A DNA stretch of 26,985 nucleotides from Burkholderia sp. GTDB taxonomy: Bacteria > Pseudomonadota > Gammaproteobacteria > Burkholderiales > Burkholderiaceae. Below, in pieces: positions 7,367-15,947 of the stretch. The translations under genes were made by a program, and so were the position numbers. The stretch is from positions 1 to 26,985 of the forward strand of contig NZ_JAHACR010000025.1 of the NCBI RefSeq assembly GCF_018375725.1, read 5' to 3'. The stretch's first letter is position 1. Each line of letters begins with the position of its first letter. Below the pieces are notes generated by a model that saw nothing but the letters and a program-made list of their open reading frames with translations, did no database searches and was not told the origin of the DNA.

Positions 7367-8790
7367 CCGCGCTGGCCGCTGCGCGACGAGCGGTTGCGGT
7401 TCGCGTGCGTGGCGTTGGCGGCCGCGGGACGCGCGCCGCTGCCGCCGGCCGGACGCGCACCATTGCCGCCCGTGCCCGGGTTGCGCGGCTTGGCGGCCTT
7501 CTGCTGCGCCGGCTTCGGCTGCGCCGCGCCTTCGCGTTTCGCGGCCGGCTGGCCTGACGCGCCGCCGCGCGGCGGGCGATGGCCGCCGCCGCCGGCGCCG
7601 CCGGCACGCTGGCCGCGGCGCTGCTGGATCGGCTCCGGCTTCGCATTCGGATCGGGCTCGAAACCCGGAATCACTTCCTGCGGAATCTCGCGCTTGATCA
7701 GCCGTTCGATGTCGCGCAGCAACTGCTTCTCGTCGACGCACACGAGCGACACGGCTTCACCCGTCGCGCCCGCGCGGCCGGTACGGCCGATCCGGTGCAC
7801 GTAGTCTTCCGGCACGTTCGGCAGGTCGAAGTTGACGACGTGCGGCAACTGGTCGATGTCGATGCCGCGTGCGGCGATATCGGTCGCGACGAGCACCTGC
7901 AGCGTGCTGTTCTTGAATTCCGCCAGCGCGCGGGTACGCGCCGACTGGCTCTTGTTGCCGTGGATCGCCATCGCGCTGATGCCGTCCTTCGTCAGCTGTT
8001 CGGCCAACCGGTTCGCGCCATGCTTGGTGCGCGTGAATACGAGCACCTGGAACCAGTTGTGCTCGCGGATCAGGTGCGTGAGCAGCTCGCGCTTGCGGTC
8101 GCGGTCGACCGGATAGATCTTCTGCGCGACCGTTTCCGCCGTCGTGTTGCGACGCGCGACTTCGATCAGTGCGGGCGAATCGAGCAGACTATCGGCGAGC
8201 GCCTTGATCTCGTCGGAGAAAGTGGCCGAGAACAGCAGGTTCTGGCGGCGCGGCGGCAGCTTCGCCAGCACGCGCTTGATGTCGTGGATGAAGCCCATGT
8301 CGAGCATCCGGTCGGCTTCGTCGAGCACGAGGATGTCGAGATTCGACAGATCGATCGTCTTTTGCTGCATGTGATCGAGCAGCCGGCCCGGCGTCGCGAC
8401 GACGATGTCGACGCCGCGCTTCAGCGCGTCGATCTGCGGATTGATGCTGACGCCGCCGAACATCACGGTCGAGCGCAGCTTCAGGTACTTGCTGTAGGCA
8501 CGCACGCTTTCCTCGACCTGTGCTGCGAGTTCGCGCGTCGGCGTGAGGATCAGTGCGCGCACCGCGCGCTTCGCGCCGCGGTTGTCGGCGTAGAACGTGT
8601 GGAGACGCTGCAGGATGGGCAGCGTGAAGCCGGCGGTCTTGCCGGTGCCGGTCTGCGCGCCCGCGAGCAGGTCGCCGCCGCCGAGCACGGCGGGAATCGC
8701 CTGCGACTGGATCGGCGTGGGCGACGTGTAGCCCAGCTCGTTGACCGCCTTGACGAGCGGTTCGGCCAGGCCGAGAGATGCAAATGACAT
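7360..8790 (-). CDS. rhlE: DEAD-box RNA helicase, RhlE type
   Basis: This 476-aa ATP-dependent RNA helicase acts in ribosome assembly and RNA turnover. It shows all core motifs in order: the Q-motif region (PTPIQSQAIP), AQTGTGKT (residues 45-52), PTRELAAQ, TPGRLLD, DEAD (157-160), SAT (188-190), ATDIAARGID and HRIGRTGR (332-339). The C-terminal tail from about residue 375 is low complexity, rich in Gly, Ala, Pro, Arg and Gln, with GQRAGGAGGGG and runs of Ala-Lys-Pro. Such tails bind RNA in RhlE-group helicases. The start is ATG at 8790. It converges on the preceding gene with a seven-base overlap. The RhlE subtype is assigned from overall resemblance. Confidence 0.9.
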   Translation of the reverse strand: MSFASLGLAEPLVKAVNELGYTSPTPIQSQAIPAVLGGGDLLAGAQTGTGKTAGFTLPILQRLHTFYADNRGAKRAVRALILTPTRELAAQVEESVRAYSKYLKLRSTVMFGGVSINPQIDALKRGVDIVVATPGRLLDHMQQKTIDLSNLDILVLDEADRMLDMGFIHDIKRVLAKLPPRRQNLLFSATFSDEIKALADSLLDSPALIEVARRNTTAETVAQKIYPVDRDRKRELLTHLIREHNWFQVLVFTRTKHGANRLAEQLTKDGISAMAIHGNKSQSARTRALAEFKNSTLQVLVATDIAARGIDIDQLPHVVNFDLPNVPEDYVHRIGRTGRAGATGEAVSLVCVDEKQLLRDIERLIKREIPQEVIPGFEPDPNAKPEPIQQRRGQRAGGAGGGGHRPPRGGASGQPAAKREGAAQPKPAQQKAAKPRNPGTGGNGARPAGGSGARPAAANATHANRNRSSRSGQRGH

Positions 8791-8852
8791 AAATACGACT
8801 CTTGAGTTTTATGATCGGCGATGCGTCGCGCGGCCGGCGCGAGGTGCATCGC

Positions 8853-8897
8853 AAAAAAACAAAAGGGCGCGGCCGCGGTTTCCCGCAGCCGCGCCCC
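8853..8897 (-). terminator. Terminator of the cytochrome c operon
   Basis: On the minus strand a long GC-rich hairpin (GGGCGCGGCTGCGG with CCGCGGCCGCGCCC, loop about AAA) is followed by TTTTGTTTTTTT. It lies just after the triheme cytochrome stop and before rhlE, which it insulates from cytochrome transcription. Confidence 0.87.
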
Positions 8898-8915
8898 GAT
8901 AGCGTCGCCCGATGC

Positions 8916-10214
8916 TTAGTCGAGCGGCGCGGAACGCAGGTCGCTCACCTGTTGCGGCGAGATCGGCGTCCCGTTGTTGCCCCAAGACATGCGGATGTAC
9001 GTGACGACCGCCGCAACTTCCTGATTCGACAGCGACTGTGCGAACGGCGGCATCCCGTACGGGCGCGGATTCTTGAAGGTGCTCGGCGGATAGCCGCCAT
9101 TCAGCACCATGCGGATCGGGTTGACCGCGGATTCCATCACGATCGAATGGTTTTGTGCAAGCGGCGGGTAGGCCGGCGCCTTGCCTTCGCCATTCGCGGC
9201 GTGGCAGGTCGCGCAGTTGTCCGCATAGATCTTCTTGCCCTGATCGAACAGCGCGTTGCCGAACTGCTTCGACGGCTCGTACTGCATGTTCTTCGGGGCT
9301 TCGGCCTTCTGCGGGATCGACTTCAGGTAAGTCGACATCGCGCGGGTGTCCTCGTCGGTCATGTACTGCAGACTGTTGTGGACCACGTCCGCCATCGGGC
9401 CGAACACCGCGCCCTTGTTCGATACGCCGGCTTGCAGGAGGTCGGACAGTTCCTGGACGTGCCAGTCGCCGAGACCGAGCTCCTTGTCGTTCGTGAGTGA
9501 CGGAGCATACCAGTTTTGCAGCGGGATCAGGCCGCCCGCGAACGCTGCCGAATTCACCGGGCCGCCCATCATGTTGATCGACGTATGGCACATGCTGCAG
9601 TGGCCGAGGCCTTCGACGAGGTAGGCGCCGCGGTTCCATTCGACCGATTTGGTCGGATCCGGCTTGTATTCGCCTTCCTTGAAGAACAGCGTGCGCCAGC
9701 CGATCAGCAGGTTACGGTTGTTGAACGGGAACTTCAGCTCGTGCGGACGGCTCGGCACCGACACCGGCGCGACCGAGCGCAGGTACGCGTAGATCGCGTC
9801 CGAATCCGCGCGCGTGACCTTCGTGTAGCTCGCGAACGGGAAACCCGGGTAGAGCAGGCTGCCGTCCTTCGAGCGACCCGTGTGCATCGCGCGATAGAAG
9901 TCGTCCGACGTCCACTTGCCGATGCCGTTCTGGTCGTCCGGCGTGATGTTCGGCGTATACATCGTGCCGAACGGCGTCGCCATCGGCAGGCCGCCCGCGA
10001 ACGGCTTGCCGCCGCGCACGGTGTGGCAGGCGATACAGTCGCCGACGCGTGCGAGGTATTCGCCCTTCTTGACCAGCGCGGCCTGGTCGGCCGGCGTGGC
10101 CGCGACGGCGGCATTGCCGTGCAGCGTGTCGTTGCCCGGCCACAGGACGGGCACGAGGGCCGCTGCCGCGACGATCGCGACAGCCGTGAGTGCAAACAGG
10201 GACTTGCGTTTCAT
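8916..10214 (-). CDS. Triheme cytochrome c
   Basis: This 432-aa exported electron carrier has three c-type heme sites: C60-I-A-C-H64, C206-S-M-C-H210 and C334-A-T-C-H338. An N-terminal hydrophobic segment (residues about 6-25) acts as signal or membrane anchor. The arrangement and the FGTMYTPNITPD and SWGNNGTPI segments match the cytochrome subunit of periplasmic membrane-bound dehydrogenases (alcohol, gluconate or aldehyde type), which passes electrons to ubiquinone or an oxidase. No dehydrogenase subunit is adjacent, so the electron donor is unknown. It follows the diheme cytochrome gene by 19 bp in one operon, and a strong terminator comes after it. Confidence 0.92.
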   Translation of the reverse strand: MKRKSLFALTAVAIVAAAALVPVLWPGNDTLHGNAAVAATPADQAALVKKGEYLARVGDCIACHTVRGGKPFAGGLPMATPFGTMYTPNITPDDQNGIGKWTSDDFYRAMHTGRSKDGSLLYPGFPFASYTKVTRADSDAIYAYLRSVAPVSVPSRPHELKFPFNNRNLLIGWRTLFFKEGEYKPDPTKSVEWNRGAYLVEGLGHCSMCHTSINMMGGPVNSAAFAGGLIPLQNWYAPSLTNDKELGLGDWHVQELSDLLQAGVSNKGAVFGPMADVVHNSLQYMTDEDTRAMSTYLKSIPQKAEAPKNMQYEPSKQFGNALFDQGKKIYADNCATCHAANGEGKAPAYPPLAQNHSIVMESAVNPIRMVLNGGYPPSTFKNPRPYGMPPFAQSLSNQEVAAVVTYIRMSWGNNGTPISPQQVSDLRSAPLD

Positions 10215-10233
10215 TTAGTCTGTCTCCCTTGCC

Positions 10234-10998
10234 TTATTGCGGTTCGCTGCCGCAGGCGAGCGGAGTCTTCATCGAACGGGCCGGAGCCGGCACCGGGTTG
10301 GCGGGCGCCGGTTGGGCGGCAAGCCATGCCGTCACGGCGGTCACGTCTTCGTCGGAAAGCTTGGCGGCGATGTCGTGCATGCAATCCGGAGCCTTGGCGT
10401 GGCGGTTGCCGGAACTCCAGGCGCCGAGCTGCGCGCTCAGATAGTCGGCGTGCAGGCCGACGAGACCGGGGATCGCCGGCTGCATGCCGGTCAGCGTTGC
10501 GCCGTGGCAGGCCACGCAGGCCGGCAGCTTGCGCGACGGATCGCCCTGTTCCGCGAGCTGCTTGCCGCGCGCGAGCGTCGCGGCCGGCAGCGACGGCTTC
10601 GCCGGCGCCGGGTACGGCGGACGCTCGGCCGAGAAGTGCTCGGCGATCGCGCGGAGGTAATCGTCGTTCAGGTACGTCAGCAGATAATTCATCGGCGGGT
10701 ACTTGCGGCGGCCGTCACGGAAGTTGACGAGCTGGTTGTACAAGTACTCGGCCGGCTTGCCGGCAAGACGCGGGAAATAATCGTTGTCGGTGCCCTGGCC
10801 GTGGACGCCGTGACAGGCCGTACAGCCGCGCACACGCTCGGCCATGGTATCGGGCGCCTTGAGCGGCGCTTGCTGCGCGTGGGCTTGCTCCGTGGGCTTG
10901 GTCTGCGCTTGGGCAGCGCTCGTAAGGCCCGCTCCGCCGATCAAGAGAACGGCAAGCAGCGGACGGAAGAGGCGTCTTGAAGACACACGAGACTCCAT
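10234..10998 (-). CDS. Diheme cytochrome c (c4-like)
   Basis: This 254-aa periplasmic cytochrome has two heme-binding sites, C59-T-A-C-H63 and C161-V-A-C-H165, one in each half, as in cytochrome c4. Residues 10-31 form a signal peptide ending in SAAQA, with cleavage expected after AQA. DNDYFPRLAGKPAEYL and GDPSRKLPACVACHG are typical of c4-type domains. The likely role is electron transfer between a dehydrogenase or bc1 complex and a terminal oxidase. It is the first gene of the two-cytochrome operon, and its upstream region contains a RegA/RoxR-like dyad at 11145-11159. Confidence 0.92.
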   Translation of the reverse strand: MESRVSSRRLFRPLLAVLLIGGAGLTSAAQAQTKPTEQAHAQQAPLKAPDTMAERVRGCTACHGVHGQGTDNDYFPRLAGKPAEYLYNQLVNFRDGRRKYPPMNYLLTYLNDDYLRAIAEHFSAERPPYPAPAKPSLPAATLARGKQLAEQGDPSRKLPACVACHGATLTGMQPAIPGLVGLHADYLSAQLGAWSSGNRHAKAPDCMHDIAAKLSDEDVTAVTAWLAAQPAPANPVPAPARSMKTPLACGSEPQ

Positions 10999-11144
10999 GA
11001 TTATTCGTCGGGGACCTGTCCGGGCTACGATCGGCTCGGCATGTCGGCAGGGGCAGCCGGGCTGCTGCGCCGCGGCATTCTATCACCGATGAATGGTGTC
11101 GGCTATTTGACAAAGTGACACTGTCCCGTGTCTTCGCGTCTGTT

Positions 11145-11159
11145 GCGACAATTTGTCGC
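11145..11159. promoter_or_regulatory. Perfect 7-1-7 dyad, redox-regulator-like box
   Basis: GCGACAATTTGTCGC is a perfect inverted repeat (GCGACAA and TTGTCGC around one base). It lies between the cytochrome operon and the divergent copD-like gene. It closely resembles the GCGAC-N5-GTCGC type box recalled for RegA/RegR/PrrA/RoxR redox response regulators, which control cytochrome and oxidase genes. The dyad is seen directly; the regulator is inferred. Confidence 0.5.
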
Positions 11160-11281
11160 GTATTTGGCGGGGCAGTCGTGAACCGATATGCGTTTTGTCC
11201 ATCGAAGACCGTACACTCGCGGGTCGCGCGGCGCCGCCTCCGTCGCAAATCCTTGCCACTCCTCGTTTTCCGGATTCATCG

Positions 11282-11386
11282 ATGACGCTTTTTACCGTGC
11301 CGTTGCCCGATTTCCCTTGTCCGTTCCCGCTCCAGGCTGCTGCTGCGACGTTCCGCGCGTGCTGTCGCGGAGGGCGTGCGCAATGA
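11282..11386 (+). CDS. Possible 34-aa leader peptide overlapping copD start
   Basis: A short frame starting MTLFTVPLPDFPCPFPLQAA ends in the TGA of an ATGA overlap with the CopD-like start at 11383. It has three cysteines (FPCPF and ACC) and ends RACCRGGRAQ. The overlap would allow translational coupling. Cysteine-containing upstream frames are known to control some copper genes, but no close match is claimed. No strong ribosome-binding site is seen. It may be a chance frame. Confidence 0.3.
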   Translation: MTLFTVPLPDFPCPFPLQAAAATFRACCRGGRAQ

Positions 11387-12315
11387 AGATCGACAGCTTG
11401 TGGATCGGGCAGGTCGCGCTCGCCGCGCTGATGGACGCTGCGTTCGCGACCGCGGCCGGTTCGGCGCTCCTGAAAGGATGGCTCGCGAAAGACGGTGCGC
11501 GTGCGGTCGTGTCGCCATCGCATCTTTCGTGGTTGCGTGCGCAACATTCGCTTGTGGCCGCGGCGGCGGCGCTCGTGCTCGCGGATCTGGGCTGGCTGGT
11601 CTATCAGGCCGCGTCGATGAGCGGCGCGGGGCTGTCCGGCGCATTCGGGGCGATGCCGGCGATGCTGATGCAGACGCATGTCGGTCTCGCGTGGTGCGTG
11701 GCGTTCGCCGGCGCGTTGCTGCTGTTCGCGACCGCACTCGCGCGCCCGGAAGGGCCGCTCGCATATGCGGTGCTGTGGATCGCGGTGATCGTGGTCGCGG
11801 CCGGCAAGGCGTCGGCCGGTCACGCGGCCGATACCGGATCGTTCTCGGCCGCCATCGGGGTGCAGACGCTGCATCTGCTCGTCACTTCGGTGTGGGCCGG
11901 CCTCGTGCTCGCAGGCGGCCTTGCGGTGCTGCCCGCGCTTGGCGCGTCGGTCGCGCGCGGTGCGCTGATCCGCGTCGCGCAGCGGCTGTCGCACACATCG
12001 ATCGTCGCGGTCGTGCTCGTACTCGGCACCGGCGCGCTGAATGCTGTGCGCGGGCTCGGCGGGGCGCTCGCGCCGCTCGACGGCAGTACGTGGGGCCGCG
12101 TGTTGCTGCTGAAGATGCTGCTGGTCGCGCTTGCACTGGTGCTCGGCGGCCTGAACCGGTTCTCCGCGCTGCCGCGGCTGCGCCGCACGGCGTCGACCGA
12201 GGACGCACACACGTTCCGCAATATCCTCCATCTTGAAGCGCTGACGATGATCGGCGTGGTCGTCGCGGCAGCGGTGCTGTCGTTCAGCGTGCCGGGCTTC
12301 GCCGCGCTCGGCTGA
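11383..12315 (+). CDS. copD: CopD-like copper resistance / export membrane protein
   Basis: This 310-aa protein is almost entirely hydrophobic, with about eight membrane-spanning helices. SHLSWLRAQHSLV, GHAADTGSF and the final GLNRFSALPRLRRTAS followed by FRNILHLEALTMIGVVVAAAVLS match the CopD domain of inner-membrane proteins thought to move copper across the membrane. Histidines and methionines in SHLSWLRAQHS and PAMLMQTHVG may bind copper. No copC lies beside it, unlike the usual copCD pair. The ATG at 11383 is preferred (AGGG about nine bases upstream); extending the frame to 11188 adds an unconserved N-terminus. It is divergent from the cytochrome operon, so copper supply to respiratory enzymes is a possible role. 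Confidence 0.8.
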   Translation: MKIDSLWIGQVALAALMDAAFATAAGSALLKGWLAKDGARAVVSPSHLSWLRAQHSLVAAAAALVLADLGWLVYQAASMSGAGLSGAFGAMPAMLMQTHVGLAWCVAFAGALLLFATALARPEGPLAYAVLWIAVIVVAAGKASAGHAADTGSFSAAIGVQTLHLLVTSVWAGLVLAGGLAVLPALGASVARGALIRVAQRLSHTSIVAVVLVLGTGALNAVRGLGGALAPLDGSTWGRVLLLKMLLVALALVLGGLNRFSALPRLRRTASTEDAHTFRNILHLEALTMIGVVVAAAVLSFSVPGFAALG

Positions 12316-12450
12316 GTCCCGCCGGCATCGCAACGACGCCGGGCGTCCCGCTGTCATGCGCCCGGCGCGCGCCGGCCTGAAGGATGCGCGCGGGCGTCGG
12401 CGATCCGCCGCGGATCGAGCCGACTGCGCGGCGCGCCATCCGCACCGCGC

Positions 12451-15400
12451 CTACGACGGTTTCGCACCGGCCGCCTTCGGCGCTGCGACCTCGGCCTGCG
12501 GGCCGACCGGCGCCGGCTTTTCGATCAGCGGCGCGAGCGCCGGCGCCATCGATTTCAGCAACTGCACCGCCATCGCGCTCGTGAAGTCGTAGCGTGCCGC
12601 GTAGGGCTCGTGCGCGGTGGCCGTCAGCACGCCGAAGAAGCGGTCGCCGAGCACGAACACGAACGTGCCGCTGCGATTCACCTTGCGCGACTCGATCAGC
12701 CGCGCGCCGCGCGCATAGACGTTGAAGCGCTGGTCGCCGGTTCCGGTCTTGCCGTAGACATCGAGTGTCCTGCCGTCCGGCAGCGTCATGCCGCCCGCGA
12801 GCCGGCGCGCGGTGCCGTTCTGCACGACGTCATGCAGCAGGCGATGCACGACGCCGGCGATTTCCGGTGCGAGGATCTGTTGCGGCTGCGCCGGCGCACG
12901 CACGAAGCGCGTCTCGTACGGCGTGCCCTTCGCGAAATCGAGCCGCGAGATGGTTTCGGTCGGCGCTTTCGCGCCGCCGTTCGCGATCAGACCGATCAGC
13001 TTCGCGAGCGCATCGGGCTGGTCGCCCGACGCGCCGATCGCCGCCGCAAACGACGGCGTGACTTCCGCGAACGGATAGCCGAGCGCGCGCCACGACTTGC
13101 TGATCGCCGCATAGGCGCGTAGCTCGACCATGCGGCGGATACGCCGATCCTGTGTGCCGTGGTAGCGCGTCTTGTACAGCCACGAATACGTGTAGATGCG
13201 TGCGTCACGGCTTTCGCGCTGCACGTCCGCGAGCGTGGCGTTGGGGTGCGCGCGCAGATAGTTGAGCGTCCAGAGCGCGAGCGGATGCACGCTCGCGATA
13301 TAGCCGCGGTCGTTCAGGTTGAAGCGGTCGATCGCGTACTTCGCATAGAGCGCCGCGAGATCGTCGTCGGACAGCGTCGCGGCGGGCGTCCCCTTGAGCG
13401 CCGCGCGCATCTGCGCGTCGAACCAGGCGCGCGGTTCGTTCGGCGCGACGCTGCGCAGCACGGTCGCGATCTTCGGCGGCGACTTGCGGACGTCCTTCAG
13501 CATCAGTGCGAGCGCGTCGTCCGGGGGCTTGCCCGCATAGCGCGTGTAGAAGCGCTTCACGTAGACCTTGCTTTCCCCGTCGACGAATTGCTGCAGGTAC
13601 TGCTTGCGCTGCTCGGGATCGCCGAGCCATGACGCGGACGGTCCGGATGTCTGGATCATCTGGTAGTGGACGATGTCGCGCATGAGCCGCACGAACACGA
13701 GGTTGACCGAGTGCTCGAACGCCGCGTGCAGCGTCAGGATGCGGCCGTTGTCCGATTTGTCGAAGTTGCTGAACGCCTGCGCGCCGCCGCCCGTATAGAA
13801 CAGTTCGCCCGGGCTTGCCGAATACTTGCGTTCGACGGCGGCGTCGAGCATTGCCTGCAGCGAGCGGTCGCGCGTATGCGACAGGTAGTCGAGCGCCCAG
13901 CGTGTCAGACCGTCGATCGGATCGGGCTTCACGCGGGCGAGTTCCGCGGGCGGCAGCGCGCCGTAGCGCGCATGCAGATCGGAAACGAGCTGCAGGTACG
14001 TGACGAGCGTGCGCAGCTTCGCCGTCGAACCGAGGTTGATGCGGCCGCCGCGGTTGATGTCGAACGGCTGGTTCACGCTGTCGGTCTGCACGCGCAGCAT
14101 GTTTGCGCCGTCGCGCCGTTCGTACAGCGTGAAGCTGTACGTGAGATGCGCCGGATCGTCCCTCGGCGCGAGCATCTCGTAGCCGTACAGTCCCGCGGCC
14201 TGCGCGCCGTCGCGCGTCGACGCTTTCGCGAGCCGTTCGGCGACCGCCTGCTGCACCGCATTGTCGAGCGTGCTCGTGGCCTGCAGATCGAGCTGGTCGA
14301 GTTGATACATGTCGCCGACGCCGAGTGCGGCGAGCAGCGACGCGCGCGCCGACGAGATCGCCTTGCGCGAGACGAACGACTGCACGCGGGCAGCCGCGGG
14401 CGGCGCACTGCGCTGGATGCGCGCATCCAGCGCGGCATCGCGCAGCGCCGGCGAAATGACGCCGCCGGTCGTGAGCAGCCGCAGGTAGCTGTCGGTCAGC
14501 CGCTGCAGCGCCGGATATCCGCTGTTGAGGAAGTACGACGGCGCGCGCTGCGCGATGATCAGCGACAGCACCTGACGGAATGCCACCGCCTGCGCGACGA
14601 GGTTGTCGGATGTGGCCGGCGCGCCGAGCAGACGGTTCACCTCGTTGAAATCGCGGCCGTACCACGCGGCGACACCGTCGCCGATGCCGGTGATCTCGCC
14701 GATGTGCGGCCGCGCGGCGAGCGGCACGGAATTCAGGTAGTGGACGACGATCGCGCGGCGGGCGGGCATCGTCTGCGGGCCGTTCAGGTACGCGCGCGCC
14801 GATGCCGATGCGATCTGCCGCAGCTTCTCGGGCGGCGTCGCCGTGCGGCCGCCCGGCGAGTGGCGGAATTTCTCGATCTGCGTCGCGAGCGTGCTGCCGC
14901 CCGGCCGCGCCTGGTGACGGTTCACGACGTGCAGCGCCTGGTCGGCGACCGCGCGGCCGAAGCGCCCCCAGTCGATGGCCGGATTGCGGTTCGGCTGGTT
15001 CGGGTCGAGCAGGTAGCGATCCTCGATGAACAGCAGCGAATCGACGATCACGCGCGGAATCGCATCGAAGTCGCGATAGATGCGTTGCGGGAACGTCGTG
15101 GCGAAGAGCGGCGCGCCCGTCGAGTCGAACAGCATCAGGCCGGTCTGGTCCTTTTCCTCGTAGGGAGGGAACAGGCCGTCTGCGGCCAGCGACAGCATCC
15201 GCTCGGAGTCGCGCGCCTGCTTGCTGACGACGAAGCCGCGTGCGAGCAGGCGTTCCTGGAACGACGGGATCATCGCGTAGCCGAGGCGCATGTCGTACGG
15301 GCCGTCGCCGGGGAAGTGGATGTGGTCGCTCGGCCCGGTTTCGACCGTATAGCCGACGTCGCGGGTCAGCTCGGACAAATAGCGGGCCTGCAGGCGGGAT

Positions 15401-15540
15401 GTTTCGAACTCGGCCTGGAACAGCCGCGCAACGATCGCGATCGTCACCAGCGTGGCGGCGAACAGCGTCCATTTGATCCACTTCCAGACCGATGCTGCGG
15501 CGGTCGCGCGTGGCGGGGTTCGAATCAGCGGCCGATTCAT
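12451..15540 (-). CDS. Large bifunctional penicillin-binding protein (GT51 transglycosylase / transpeptidase)
   Basis: This 1029-aa inner-membrane peptidoglycan synthase has a membrane anchor at residues about 20-41. The glycosyltransferase-51 domain follows (IEDRY with Glu173; GGSTLATQIEK at 214-224). The transpeptidase domain has the three active-site motifs S505-T-A-K, S611-V-N and K931-T-G. It is longer than typical class A PBPs (about 750-850 aa), with a long linker and extra segments. The segment where GT51 enzymes carry the second catalytic glutamate (RKxxEA) reads EKLRQIASA, with Gln242 in place of Glu. By eye the glycosyltransferase may therefore be altered or inactive. The start has GGGAG upstream and a promoter at 15592-15619. 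Which PBP1 paralogue this is cannot be decided. Confidence 0.88.
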   Translation of the reverse strand: MNRPLIRTPPRATAAASVWKWIKWTLFAATLVTIAIVARLFQAEFETSRLQARYLSELTRDVGYTVETGPSDHIHFPGDGPYDMRLGYAMIPSFQERLLARGFVVSKQARDSERMLSLAADGLFPPYEEKDQTGLMLFDSTGAPLFATTFPQRIYRDFDAIPRVIVDSLLFIEDRYLLDPNQPNRNPAIDWGRFGRAVADQALHVVNRHQARPGGSTLATQIEKFRHSPGGRTATPPEKLRQIASASARAYLNGPQTMPARRAIVVHYLNSVPLAARPHIGEITGIGDGVAAWYGRDFNEVNRLLGAPATSDNLVAQAVAFRQVLSLIIAQRAPSYFLNSGYPALQRLTDSYLRLLTTGGVISPALRDAALDARIQRSAPPAAARVQSFVSRKAISSARASLLAALGVGDMYQLDQLDLQATSTLDNAVQQAVAERLAKASTRDGAQAAGLYGYEMLAPRDDPAHLTYSFTLYERRDGANMLRVQTDSVNQPFDINRGGRINLGSTAKLRTLVTYLQLVSDLHARYGALPPAELARVKPDPIDGLTRWALDYLSHTRDRSLQAMLDAAVERKYSASPGELFYTGGGAQAFSNFDKSDNGRILTLHAAFEHSVNLVFVRLMRDIVHYQMIQTSGPSASWLGDPEQRKQYLQQFVDGESKVYVKRFYTRYAGKPPDDALALMLKDVRKSPPKIATVLRSVAPNEPRAWFDAQMRAALKGTPAATLSDDDLAALYAKYAIDRFNLNDRGYIASVHPLALWTLNYLRAHPNATLADVQRESRDARIYTYSWLYKTRYHGTQDRRIRRMVELRAYAAISKSWRALGYPFAEVTPSFAAAIGASGDQPDALAKLIGLIANGGAKAPTETISRLDFAKGTPYETRFVRAPAQPQQILAPEIAGVVHRLLHDVVQNGTARRLAGGMTLPDGRTLDVYGKTGTGDQRFNVYARGARLIESRKVNRSGTFVFVLGDRFFGVLTATAHEPYAARYDFTSAMAVQLLKSMAPALAPLIEKPAPVGPQAEVAAPKAAGAKPS

Positions 15541-15591
15541 GACGGCGTCTCCCTGCGGGGGGCGGGCTCCGGCCGCCCCCCATTAAGGGTT

Positions 15592-15619
15592 AGTGTAGTC
15601 CCGAACCGCGTGCTTCCAA
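15592..15619 (-). promoter_or_regulatory. Probable promoter of the large PBP gene
   Basis: On the minus strand TTGGAA (15619-15614) and TACACT (15597-15592) are separated by 16 bases and lie about 50 bp before the start at 15540. Both hexamers are close to the sigma-70 consensus. Confidence 0.5.
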
Positions 15620-15947
15620 GGGCGTTCGACCCGGAGATGCGCGGGCGCAACGGCGGTGCAGCATCGTGCGCCTTGCCGGGGCGCCGTGCACCGCGGATGC
15701 GCGGCGCCGAAAATGCTCCGCACCCGTCATGCATGTTTTCGTTCGGTTGTATTCGAAATTTGCATGATTCTTGGTGAGGAGGGGGCGACTGAATACCCTG
15801 CGCGCCTGTTCGTTCGGTGCGACACCGCCCGGCAATTCGTGCCGGATCACATGCGCCGAACAGCCACGTCAAGGCCTCAGACCGCGCGCCAGCGCGTGCG
15901 CCGCCATCCGCTACCCGCAACGCCCCCGCTCGGGCATGGGATTCTTC
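15620..15947. other. Intergenic region upstream of the symporter
   Basis: No gene is supported here. Positions about 15727-15768 are clearly AT-richer than the surroundings and contain TCATGCATG and TTGCATGA, an imperfect inverted repeat around TTCGTTCGGTTGTATTCGAA. This is a plausible promoter or operator for the symporter gene. Confidence 0.35.

Noticed and set aside
13666..15777. 703-codon plus-strand frame opposite the PBP
   Set aside because: Arg/Val-rich antisense artefact of GC-rich codons; PBP motifs are intact on the minus strand.
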